Source: Palaemon carinicauda
Lineage: Eukaryota > Arthropoda > Malacostraca > Decapoda > Palaemonidae
Assembly: GCF_036898095.1 (NCBI RefSeq)
Contig: NC_090768.1
Span: 50,345,283 to 50,409,282 of the forward strand
Direction: 5' to 3'
Length of the DNA: 64,000 nucleotides
Below the pieces are notes generated by a model. It was not told the origin of the DNA, searched no databases, and was given only the letters and a program-made list of their open reading frames with translations. Positions 11,086-21,004 of the stretch are shown one piece after another; the stretch's first letter is position 1; every line of letters starts with the position of its first letter. The translations under genes and the position numbers were made by a program.

Positions 11086-13108
11086 TTTTACAATTACACT
11101 GTATCTAAGTGCATTTTAATCTACTGTATTGCATACATAGGTTTGTATCTTTAAAAGTCCTTAAAATGAAGGTTCTTATGTAGGGGACTTGCATATTGAT
11201 AACTAATGTACTATTTCCTATTCAGATATGATAACTGATGCTCATAGCTACAGAGTAACAGAAAATCATTCATTACCAATAATATTTCGAAAGAAATTAC
11301 ATAAACTTTGCATTATAGTAATCTAACATTTGTAAAGAAATTTTGTCAATAAACAAAATAACTTTGAATAAGGCAAATTGGCTGTTTATTCAATCTGACC
11401 TGTACCCCAAACATTATCTTCTTATTTGAAAGCTAATAGTAACAACTACAATGTTTTAGAATAAAACAATTGATCCCAGGAAGAACAAAGTAAGAAATTA
11501 AACCGATGAATTAAAAATAAGGGGGGGGGGGAGTTCTCTGTAGTCTTAGAATTATCATTGTCTATACAAAAGAAACAAGCCACTTCCATATAAAGGGATC
11601 ATGAGTCGCAGAAAAGAGGCTAGTAATCATCCCTCAATTTATAGTTAAACAATAAGATTACAATTCAACAACACAACGGAGTCACTTCACTTTGGTAGAT
11701 TGAGGTGGTTCACCAAAAATGGGTGGTCCTCAAAGAGAGAAAATTGAAACAAGAAAAAGTTAAAGATGGACAGCCGGATGCAAGCAAACCTAAAAGTCAA
11801 AACAAACTGACCACCCTGTTTATTGTTGGGGTCATCAGTCAAAGTGAGAACACGTCATCCAATCGCGGACATAAAACTGGAACAGTATACGACATGAACT
11901 AAGGTCAGTAAAGTCACTCTGTGGCAAAGGTAAAATTTATCAAGAGAAGATATAAGATATAACGATCTTATTCTTGTAAAAATATTAAAGAGAAATAAAT
12001 GAGACGCCAAATACTAGGATAATGTAATGGCTGAATGTGTGAGGTGCAGAAGGAAACTTACGCCATTAACACAGACCAACTAATTTAATACATTGTCATT
12101 TGTTCCACAAGTTTTAATAAATGAACAGCAAAAAGGGTGAAATAGTTGTAAGTTCAATATCAATAAACATTTTAAAGATTAAGTATCAGAAAAGATAAAC
12201 TCATATAGGAATTAAAGGCAAATTGATTATGCAATGACCATTTAAAATTAATAAAAAGCTTCCAATAATAATCTAAATTAATGTAGATAGAAATTTAGAA
12301 GTGAATTTCTAAAGGGGAGTAGTAGCCACAGAGTGAAAGTTTAACCAAACCGTCAAGTCAATTACCATGAGTACCTAAAGCAGCAATAAAACCCAATCCA
12401 AGATACAAATTTCCGCTTACACCTTAATATTCATGGCCACACTAGTGGTTTAAAGTGCTCGAGTGATTGAAGAACAAACTTAAGTTTGTATTAATTCAAT
12501 GATGAATCAGAATAAAAGTACAGTATGATATTCTTAGGTGTTGAAGCTCTGCGCTTCCCTAAATACAAGTCGTACCGGAGAATATTTTCTGCATCGAGAA
12601 GAGTTGTAAACTGAACTAGTGAATTGCATGTAATATTTACAATACAAGCCTTTAAATTCATTGTGTAGAATCAAATACAGTCTCTACCTGATACAAAGCT
12701 ATCTAACCATAGACAAAATGTGTCATGAAATGTAAATCTAACGTATTCTAATAGCAGTCCATTGTTACTGATTTATTAACAAAATACAGTTATCCAAAGT
12801 ACAAGTTGTAAGTATTTTCTACTTTTGAAAGTACAAGTTTTTTCTTCAGTTGACATCATTAATATCTTATCAGACAAGCAATCTGAATCTCCATCATGTT
12901 CAGACTTAGGTCTCTTGTACAGTTAATGTCTTTCAATTCCAATATGACCAATAACCTCATAAGGCTGCCCGGCCAAATAACAATTTGCTGAACTAGCGTT
13001 TCGTTGGTGAAGACTCCTGTAATGGTTTTATAAAACTAAATCTGCATTAAGACAATTTTCACTCTATTTTTTTTTTTAATCATGTTATGCCCCTCCAAAA
13101 CTACTCAC
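11086..13108. other. AT-rich stretch without recognised gene
   Basis: Non-coding AT-rich DNA. It contains a poly-G run of 12 at 11521-11532. No gene seen. Confidence 0.5.
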
Positions 13109-13164
13109 CTTCACCTCCGTGCAGGATACTTAACCACTTCCCCATTTCCATCTGCATTATATTT
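13109..13164 (-). other. Possible coding exon (unidentified)
   Basis: On the minus strand a strong donor (GAAG then gtgagt) at 13109/13108 follows an open frame read as NIMQMEMGKWLSILHGGE, with a usable acceptor (actattcag) just upstream. The open frame extends back to a TAA about 80 bases before the donor. Splice signals and the amino acid run are the only support. The neighbouring candidates at 14.4-16.7 kb lie upstream on the same strand and could be the same gene or unrelated. Confidence 0.25.
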
Positions 13165-14419
13165 CTGAATAGTTCAACCAAACCACATTGTTACGGATCC
13201 TTAACACAATTCCCTATAGAGAATAAAAGTACAGTAGCGGCCAACACAGACAAATATACTTATGAGCATACTTTCAAATTAACCTTCTTAAGCTTAGCAC
13301 TAATCCACTAACTTTTCCATTTTATCATATTTTGTTTTAACTCATTTGCACTTCAAGTATTTATATACTCTTATGCAACTAAAGAATATATAATGTTCAA
13401 TACCCTGACAAACATGACATTAAGTATACAAAAAAAACTCATATGTGAAAACAGATCATTACCATGGTGACTTAGGGCTAAGATGCGATTGGCGGTACAG
13501 CCATCACCTACCCATTACCCTTCTGAAGAGAAAAATATACAATGGAATGTCATAATCTCCAAAAAAATTGGAGGGGGTCCGACTGTTATACACTACTTGG
13601 CCTCTTACCAAGTAACATTAAATTCACTATTAACTCTACTTTTTGTTTTTATCATCCCACTTTCCCTAAATATTTCCGTTTGACTCAGACAATATGAGAG
13701 CAGATACAACTCTGATATGTTTATGTCAAGTTCTAAAGTATCATTACATGTTCTACAAACAAAAATAATTCTCATCAAATATGCAGTAAAATTGTGAGAA
13801 AGTTAACTAAAAGAGGCCATTATGGCAACAAAAGATTGAGATGCTAAAATAACATATGGACGGGTATAATGAAACACCCACTAAAAATAAAAATGAACAA
13901 AATAACCTAACAGCTCTAATGCAATGCAAATACAGTTCTAACCATAAAATGCACTTGACAGGAATAATGACTAGGAAGTAACTAAATGGCTGTGTGTTCA
14001 CTGATTAAGTCATTTACCACACCCTTAAATTTCCACAGGAGAGCATTATCAACATATTTATACTGTATCGTACATGAGACTTGAAAACACTAATTGTAGA
14101 ATGAAATACCCCAATACAGAAAACCCTGTCTAATCAAACAAAACTTTTGTAGGAGTTCATAGTCATCTATAATCTATGAAGTTTTTAGTTTTAGTAGTAA
14201 AAAAATGTGTTACATGAAGTCCTGAGCCTCGCATTTTCATTAAAATTCAAATGAAATCAGGAATAAACAAGATAAGGATATACTTAAAAGACTAATTAAC
14301 ACTACTTCACATTTCTAAGTTGCCTAAGTTTTCTGGCTAAATTACTATCTATTTCATTTACATATAATCAATCACTAACTTACAACTTTAGGCTTCATTC
14401 TCAAATGACAGCTGCAAAA

Positions 14420-14552
14420 TCAAGCGTCACCCCTCCAGTTCATGAGTTCCCCATCAAGAGTCATCAAACACAGACCCTGAGATGGAGGAGGTCTTAACTT
14501 GTTATCATTAGCCGAGGCCATGATCTTCAAAAAGCCCTTGTGGGGTTTCTTC
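14420..14552 (-). other. Possible terminal coding exon (unidentified)
   Basis: Minus-strand segment richer in G+C than its surroundings, preceded by a good acceptor (T-rich tract ending in gtttgcag at 14553-14560). Two frames are plausible. One stays open for 43 codons and contains ANDNKLRPPPSQGLCLM, stopping at 14420-14422. The other reads EETPQGLFEDHGLG and stops at 14508-14510. The second frame joins in phase with the exon candidate at 16654-16732; the first does not join directly. I cannot name the protein. Confidence 0.3.
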
Positions 14553-15980
14553 CTGCAAACATAAAATTAAAAATAAAAGCACTTCAAGATCAAATGAAAT
14601 AATTAAAAACATTATGAAAAAAAACTATAAATTTAGATGGAAAATTTACTCTTAAAGCAAAAAAATCTTGGGTAATCCTCACATACACTTACTATATCAT
14701 CTCCAATAAAGTATGATTATTATCGCTTATCATAAGCATACTATTATCATTATTGTTATTATCCCAGGACTCGTACATAGCCTGCATGGTGTATTAAAAA
14801 ACCTTTTAACTCTTTCCCTCTCTTGAATGAACATGTGTATGCATAGAGCCATCCTTGCGTTGATTATTCAGCATTTGAGATACAGTATTCAGGTCCCCAT
14901 TTGTCTTCTTCCAAGACCAAACTGATACTCATGCAGCTCACCATCTTCATTAAGTCAATGAATTCTTGAAGTGTCACACTATAATTTCATCACTGTTCTT
15001 CCTTTGGTCTGTATCATATTGCCTTTCCTGCAGCATCCTAAGCCAGCCAGGACTATACTAAATACATTGACAATACCTTGTTATCCTTCTAAACTCCAAG
15101 GATAATTTCCTTATAAATTATTCATCAAGGATAATAAGAACAAATAGATGCAATAAAGTGATTAATGCTGATAGACACAAAGGATCTTGAGAGGTGAAGA
15201 ATATCCTTCCAAAAATCTATCGAGTCGATTGTGATAAAAAAGAAAATAGACTATCTTCCAAAGTCTCAGTTAGCCAATACAATTCTAAATTGTGTACCTG
15301 ACACTCGCTCCCTTTCTATGGGATAAAAGAATACAATAATACCCAATGTTGAATATGACATCAGAATTGAATTATCAATGAATAAGGTCCTAAGTACTCG
15401 AGCAGCAATAAGAAATTATACATAAAAAAAAACCATATTACAAGGTAGCTGTAATTATCCACCAAATGAGCAACCAACATTTCAAAAATAAGTTTGTGCA
15501 TCAGCACTAATTCAAGATTGAAAAGATACTCTCTACCTTAATTAAAGAACACAAGAAGGCTTACATTCTAAAACCATTATACAAGAATCAGAATTAACCA
15601 ACAAGTCATTTGGGTTCATAAATGTAAACTTTATTACCTCTTTCAAACTAACGATTCAAAGTACAGTACAGTACATTATGGATAGCCCAAAACACTATTT
15701 ATAAATTTTGAACATACTGAAAACAAGTTCCAAATAGAATCTAACCTAATATGAAATGTATACAGTAAAGAGACAGTGTTACCACACAGACCTAAAACTC
15801 ATGCTTCAGCATCAATGACCATAGTTGTTGCAACACCGGTTTATATATATCTAAAACGTCGGACATCTTCAAAAACACAAAATAACACCAAGCCAAATAA
15901 AACACGTCTGACCAACGCAGGTGCTGATAAAGGAATGATGATAAGGGGTGGAGAGATGTAGGGGTAGAGGGGGGATGTTG
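14553..15980. other. AT-rich stretch without recognised gene
   Basis: Intron-like or intergenic sequence containing short ATT-type runs near 14735-14765 and acagtacagtaca at 15660-15672. No gene seen. Confidence 0.5.
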
Positions 15981-16213
15981 ATGAAGGAGAGGTCTAACTG
16001 GTGAGGGATCTATGGTCGTGGTTCAATCACGCCCCAGTTTTCTATACCGACACTCAAAGAGTGAGCGACCTAGGTTTATTCCTGGCATTCCATGCGTCTT
16101 TTTTTCTCTGGTATATTAAGCAATAACTATGCCTTAGAAATGGTGCTAGGGGAGCATTTCACGGAGCGACACAGGTCGAGCCCAGAAATAGTTTTTTCCT
16201 TCGTCAAAATCCC
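15981..16213 (-). repeat. GACGAAGG-head repeat, truncated copy
   Basis: Minus-oriented copy of the family whose best copy is at 53297-53697. It ends with agcccagaaatag and cttcgtcaaaatccc and contains the conserved blocks cattccatgc, tttttctctggtatatt, gcatttcacggagcgacaca and taccgacactc. The opposite terminal arm is not seen. Confidence 0.7.
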
Positions 16214-16653
16214 TCATTCATTCTGAAACCATAAGAAGCTTAAGATGATAATGACATTGTAACAGTAGAGAAGCTATACCTAATCTTCTAATAAATATTT
16301 GTGGCTACTGCAAATCCTCAAAACAAGGCTATGCAAAAGAAAAATAGGTTCTTACACCATAAGGACACTGTATACCAATTGCTTTTAGTGTATAAAACCA
16401 CCTCATGAAGCCTGAAGTTCCTACAGTGGTGCTAATTATATACTGTACTGTACTATCCCATCAAAGTTTTTCTTTTTGAGCAAGGAACTTCTTTACATTA
16501 AACAAAGTAATTGTCACTGGAGGTGCTTTCCCAGCAGGGACTAAATATTTTGATTATTAAGAAATTGATTACATATCTTAAAAAACCAGTAAAGTTGTTT
16601 TATATTAGCGGCTCCTGAAAATACTTCAGGATTTTTTGTGGTCATGAACTTAC

Positions 16654-16732
16654 CTCTATCAAGTTGTCAAGCTTCTCATTGATGAAAGACACTGAATGAA
16701 GAAATGTAAGACGAGCTATGATTTCCGGATAC
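16654..16732 (-). other. Possible coding exon (unidentified)
   Basis: Minus-strand open frame reading YPEIIARLTFLHSVSFINEK then LDNLIE, ending exactly at a near-consensus donor (ATAGAG then gtaagttc). The amino acid composition looks like real protein. Weak points are the acceptor (ataaag, without a clear pyrimidine tract) and the short length. An alternative acceptor (cttcattcag) would give a 38-nt exon in the same frame. It is phase-compatible with the second frame of the 14420-14552 candidate. Family not recognised. Confidence 0.35.
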
Positions 16733-16856
16733 CTTTATGCCTACCACTTGCTGGGCCTTTCAGCAACCAACCACAACAGTTGTTTATTTCTATGGTGTTA
16801 TGTTGACATAAACACCCTGTTCATTGAAAGTACGCACCTCTAAGCAGTTTATATCA

Positions 16857-16990
16857 CATTTTTGGGCTCAGGCCATGTCGTCCTGATGGAAGGTTCCTTC
16901 AGTAGCTTCCTAGGGTATATTTGACTACAGGAACCTTCCATCATGACGCCATTGCAATCTCACCCAAAAATAGATTTTCCGTTTTATGTG
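16857..16990. repeat. Palindromic repeat related to the GACGAAGG-head family
   Basis: The left arm (tttttgggctcaggcc through gatggaaggttcct) and right arm (aggaaccttccatcatgacg through cacccaaaaatagatt) are imperfect inverted copies separated by about 30 bases. The same arm occurs once at 34060-34105. It lies about 140 bp from the left end of DIRS copy B. Confidence 0.6.
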
Positions 16991-17165
16991 TAGGAGCTGT
17001 TGGAATTTCTCTCTTTCAAAGCACTTATTTAGTGTGTTGGCAACATCAGCCAGCCATGAAAATTTAAATAATCCATCAGGTATAATGTTACACACATTAA
17101 TGGCAGTAGAGGGGTTCATGAAAAATGTTATTTAGATAATAAAATAAATTTTTGAATATACTTAC

Positions 17166-17319
17166 CCGGTGATTATAATAGCTGCAACTCTGTTGCTCGA
17201 CAGAAAACTCTAAGGTAAAACTCGCCAGCGATCGCTACACAGGTTGCGGGTGTGCCCAACAGCGCCATCTGTCGTCCAGATACCCAGTACTCAATGTAAA
17301 CAAAAGACTCAATTTTCTC
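17166..17319. repeat. Copy B left inverted terminal repeat
   Basis: About 154 bp, reverse complement of 23466-23619 with few or no differences in the inner blocks. Shared changes in both ITRs (for example the attataatc form and the gtcgtccag form) indicate that they were copied or corrected from each other. Confidence 0.9.
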
Positions 17320-17367
17320 CTCGTTCCACTGCGTCTCTATTGGGGAGGAAGGGAGGGTCCTTTAATT

Positions 17368-17456
17368 TATAATCACCGGGTAAGTATATTCAAAAATTTA
17401 TTTTATTATCAAAATAACATTTTTCAATATTTAACTTAGCCGGTGTTTATAATAGC
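17368..17456. repeat. Copy B internal complementary region (ICR)
   Basis: The first half complements the outer left end (ataataaaataaatttttga form) and the second half complements the outer right end (taagttaaat-ttgaaaaat). Same layout and size as in copy A. One change inside (ccggtgtttat instead of ccggtgattat). Confidence 0.88.
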
Positions 17457-17861
17457 TGATTCACACCCAGGGGGGTGGGTAGAGACCAGCAATATATGTT
17501 TACATTATTATGAGCTAAGAGTTTTTATTTCATTTTAGAAGTTATCAAAATAACAAAAACAAAATAAATAGGTACCTGGTAAGGAAGTCGACTTGAACAA
17601 TTACTCTGCCTTTTTAAGTACGTCTTCCTTACGGAGCCTCGCGATCCTCTCAGGATGCTGATCGACCCCTAGGATCTGAAGTATCAAGGGTTGCAACCCA
17701 TACAACAGGACCTCATCAAAACCCCTAATCTAGGCGCTTCTCAAGAAATGACTTTGACCACCCGCCAAATCAACCAGGATGCGAAAGGCTTCTTAGCCTT
17801 CCGGACAACCCAAAAACAACAATAAAAACATTTCAAGAGAAAGATTAAAAAGGTTATGGAA
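17457..17861 (-). other. Copy B 3' non-coding region
   Basis: About 400 bp between the YR stop and the ICR, conserved in all three copies (3386-3789 in A, 24718-25117 in C). It includes a gattcacaccc block with a ggggtgggtagagacc motif next to the ICR, and ggtacctggtaaggaagtcgac. The conservation suggests a replication or 3' end function. Confidence 0.6.
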
Positions 17862-19055
17862 TTAGGGAATTGTTGTGGTTGAGCCCTCACCCACTACTGC
17901 ACTCGCTGCTACGAATGGTCCCAGAGTGTAGCAGTCCTCGTAAAGAGACTGGACATCCTTAAGATAAAAAGACGCGAACACTGACTTGCTTCTCCAATAG
18001 GTTGCGTCCATTATACTTCGCAGAGATCTATTTTGTTTAAAGGCCACGGAAGTTGCGACAGCTCTAACTTCGTGTGTCCTTACCTTCAGCAAAGCTTGGT
18101 CTTCCTCACTCAGATGGGTATGAGCTTCTCATATTAACAGTCTGATAAAATAGGATAAAGCATTCTTTGACATAGGCAAAGATGGTTTCTTAACTGAACA
18201 CCATAAAGCTTCAGACGGGCCTCGTAAAGGTTTAGTTCGTTTTAAATAGAACTTAAGAGCTCTCACAGGGCATAAGACTCTTTCTAGTTCATTTCCAGCC
18301 ATATTCGATAAGCTTGGAATATCGAACGATTTTGGCCAAGGTCGAGAAGGCAGCTCGTTTTTGGCTAGAAAACCAAGTTGTAGAGAACATGTAGCCGTTT
18401 CAGATGAGAATCCGATGTTCTTGCTGAAGGCATGAATCTCACTGACTCTTTTAGCTGTGGCTAAGCATACCAGGAAAAGTGTCTTTAATGTGAGATCTTT
18501 CAGGGAGGCTGATTGTAGCGGCTCGAACCTGTCTGACATGAGGAATCTTAGTACCACGTCTAAATTCCAACCAGGTGTAACCAAACGACGCTCCTTCGTG
18601 GTCTCAAAAGACTTAAGGAGGTCCTGTAGATCTTTATTGTTGGAAAGATCTAAGCCTCTGTGACGGAAGACTGATGCCAACATGCTTCTGTAACCCTTGA
18701 TAGTGGGAGCTGAAAGAGATCGTTCTTTCCTCAGATATAAGAGGAAGTCAGCTATTTGAGTTACAGAGGTACTGGTCGAGGATACAGATACTGACTTGCA
18801 CCAGTTTCGGAAGACTTCCCACTTCGATTGGTAGACTCTAAGGGTGGATGTTCTCCTTGCTCTAGCAATCGCTCTGGCTGCCTCCTTCGAAAAGCCTCTA
18901 GCTCTCGAGAGTCTTTCGATAGTCTGAAGGCAGTCAGACGAAGAGTGTGGAGGCCTTGGTGTACCTTCTTTATGTGTGGCTGACGTAGAAGGTCCACCCT
19001 TAGAGGAAGAGTTCTGGGAACGTCTACTAGCCATCGAAGTACCTCGGTGAACCAT
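17862..19055 (-). pseudogene. DIRS tyrosine recombinase, copy B (one premature TGA)
   Basis: YR of about 397 residues if started at the ATG at 19053-19055 (MVHRGTSMASRRSQ), which overlaps the RT ORF by about 295 nt. The same frame is open further upstream, so the start is not certain. It contains the N-terminal SAM-like region (RVYQSKWEVF), box I Arg (KRVSEIHAF), then a TGA at 18129-18131 where copy A has CGA Arg (a CpG transition). Beyond the stop, the frame continues unchanged with HEVRAVATS (His and Arg), ATYWRSK and the Tyr of SFYLKDV. The truncated product would lack the His-x-x-Arg and nucleophile Tyr, so it should be inactive unless the stop is read through. No other lesion is seen in this gene. 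Confidence 0.88.
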
Positions 19056-21004
19056 TCTCTCGCGGGCCAGAGGGGAGCAACTAGCGTCAACCTTGTCCCT
19101 TCGTGAGAGGCGAACTTCTGCAGTACCTTGTTGACAATCTTGAACGGAGGGAATGCATATAGATCTAGATGTGACCAATCTAGGAGAAAGGCATCTATAT
19201 GAACTGCTGCTGGGTCCGGGATTGGTGAGCAATATATTGGGAGCCTCTTGGTCATCGAGGTTGCAAAGAGATCTATGGTTGGCTGGCCCCAGGTGGCCCA
19301 AAGTCTCTTGCATACATCCTTGTGGAGGGTCCATTCTGTTGGAATTATTTGTCCCTTCCAACTGAGACAATCTGCCATGACATTCAAGTTGCCTTGGATG
19401 AACCTCGTTACTAGTGATATGTTTAGACCTTTTGACCAGGTGAGGAGGTCCCTTGCGATCTCGTACAACGTCAGTGAGTGGGTCCCTCCTTGCTTGGAGA
19501 TGTACGCCAAAGCAGTGGTGTTGTCCGAGTTCACCTCCACCACTTTGCCTTGAAGGAGAGACCTGAAGCTTTTCAAGGCCAGATGTACTGCCAGTAGCTC
19601 CTTGCAGTTGATATGCATTGTCCTTTGACTCGAGTTCCATATTCCCGAGCATTTCCGACCATCTAATGTCGCACCCCAGCCTACGTCCGATGCGTCCGAG
19701 AAGAGAACGTGGTTGGGAGTCTGAACAGCCAGGGGCAGACCCTCTCTGAGGCTGATACTGTCCTTCCACCATGTCAAGCAAGACTTCATCTTCTCGGAAA
19801 TGGGGATCGAGACCGCTTCTAGCGTCTTGTCCTTTTTCCAGTGAAATGCTAGGTGATATTGAAGAGGACGGAGGTGTAGTCTTCCTAATGACACGAACTG
19901 TTCCAGGGATGATAGCGTCCCTATCAGACTCATCCACTTCCTGACTGAACATCGTTCCTTCTTCAGCATGTTCTGGATGCATAACTGGGCTTGGCTTGTT
20001 CTGGGGGCCGACGGAAAAGCCCGAAAAGCTACACTGTGAATCTCCATCCCTAAATACACAATAGTTTGGGATGGGACCACTTGTGACTTTTCCATATTGA
20101 CAAGGAGACCCAATTCCTTGGTCAGATCTAGGGTCCACTTTAGATCCTTCAGACAGCGACGACTGGAAGAAGCTCTGAGAAGCCAGTCGTCCAAATAGAG
20201 GGAGGCTCGGATGTCCGCTAAATGAAGGAATTTGGCTACATTCCTCATCAGCCTCGTAAACACAAGAGGAGCTGTGCTTAGGCCAAAGCACAGGGCTTGA
20301 AACTGGTAGACAACCTTTTCGAAGACAAATCTCAGAAAAGGTTGGGAGTCCGGGTGGATGGGGACGTGGAAGTAGGCGTCCCTTAGGTCTAAAGAGACCA
20401 TCCAGTCTTCCCTTCTGACCGCTGCTAGAACAGACTTTGTCGTCTCCATGGAGAACGTCTGCTTTGTGACAAAGACATTCAGCGCACTGACGTCTAGCAC
20501 CGGCCTCCACCCTCCTGTCTTCTTTGACACCAAGAAGAGACGGTTGTAGAATCCCGGGGTTTGATGGTCCAGGACTTTGACTACCGCTCCCTTCTCTAGT
20601 AAGAGAGACACTTCCTGTTTCAATGCTCGTCTCTTGTCTTCCTCTCTGTACCTGGGAGAGAGATCAATGGGAGACGTTGCTAGAGGGGGTTTTCGTACAA
20701 ACGGGATCTTGTACCCTTCTCTGAGCAACTTCACAGATTGTGCATCTGCGCCTCTCTTTTCCCAGGTCTGCCAGAAGTTCTTGAGTCTGGCTCCCACTGC
20801 TGTCTGAAGAAGCTGGCAGTCAGACTCTGCCCTTAAAGGACTTGGTTCCTTTCTTCTTTCCACGTCTCCCTTCGGCACGAGCACCTCCTCTGCTGGAGGC
20901 TCTGCCACGAAAGGGCGGAATAAAACGGGACGCTGGAGTGTCCATCCTTGGTCTAGCTGACAGGGTAGGCAAAGGGGTGGCTTTGCGAGCAGATGACGCA
21001 ACAA
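18761..21004 (-). CDS. DIRS reverse transcriptase-RNase H-methyltransferase-like ORF, copy B
   Basis: Polymerase ORF, open for 747 codons. Residue positions count from the 5'-most triplet at 21004, which is TTG, not ATG; no ATG precedes the RT domain in this frame, so the real start is unknown. RT domain about 140-330: WRPVLDVSALN, motif A SLDLRDAYFHVPI with Asp206, CFGLSTAP, and the catalytic YLDD at 270-273. RNase H about 432-550: Asp437 (FSDASD), Glu469 (CKELLAV), Asp494 (NSDNTT), Asp545 (MADCLS; the following Arg seen in A and C is Trp here). Then a DIRS-typical methyltransferase-like region about 575-660 (IDLFATS, DAFLLDWSHL, AFPPF). The frame is +1 relative to Gag and overlaps its end by about 185 nt, pointing to ribosomal frameshifting or reinitiation. 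It makes cDNA of the element. Confidence 0.92.
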   Translation of the reverse strand: MLRHLLAKPPLCLPCQLDQGWTLQRPVLFRPFVAEPPAEEVLVPKGDVERRKEPSPLRAESDCQLLQTAVGARLKNFWQTWEKRGADAQSVKLLREGYKIPFVRKPPLATSPIDLSPRYREEDKRRALKQEVSLLLEKGAVVKVLDHQTPGFYNRLFLVSKKTGGWRPVLDVSALNVFVTKQTFSMETTKSVLAAVRREDWMVSLDLRDAYFHVPIHPDSQPFLRFVFEKVVYQFQALCFGLSTAPLVFTRLMRNVAKFLHLADIRASLYLDDWLLRASSSRRCLKDLKWTLDLTKELGLLVNMEKSQVVPSQTIVYLGMEIHSVAFRAFPSAPRTSQAQLCIQNMLKKERCSVRKWMSLIGTLSSLEQFVSLGRLHLRPLQYHLAFHWKKDKTLEAVSIPISEKMKSCLTWWKDSISLREGLPLAVQTPNHVLFSDASDVGWGATLDGRKCSGIWNSSQRTMHINCKELLAVHLALKSFRSLLQGKVVEVNSDNTTALAYISKQGGTHSLTLYEIARDLLTWSKGLNISLVTRFIQGNLNVMADCLSWKGQIIPTEWTLHKDVCKRLWATWGQPTIDLFATSMTKRLPIYCSPIPDPAAVHIDAFLLDWSHLDLYAFPPFKIVNKVLQKFASHEGTRLTLVAPLWPAREWFTEVLRWLVDVPRTLPLRVDLLRQPHIKKVHQGLHTLRLTAFRLSKDSRELEAFRRRQPERLLEQGEHPPLESTNRSGKSSETGASQYLYPRPVPL

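Noticed and set aside
16498..16560. Plus-strand frame reading VIVTGGAFPAGTKYF
   Set aside because: Only about 26 codons between stops, without a convincing acceptor. Not enough to call.
19056..20510. Long second open frame upstream of YR in copy B (793 codons in total)
   Set aside because: Only the last part (about 19055 to 18129) is the YR gene. The remainder is an alternative frame of the RT ORF and has no domain of its own.
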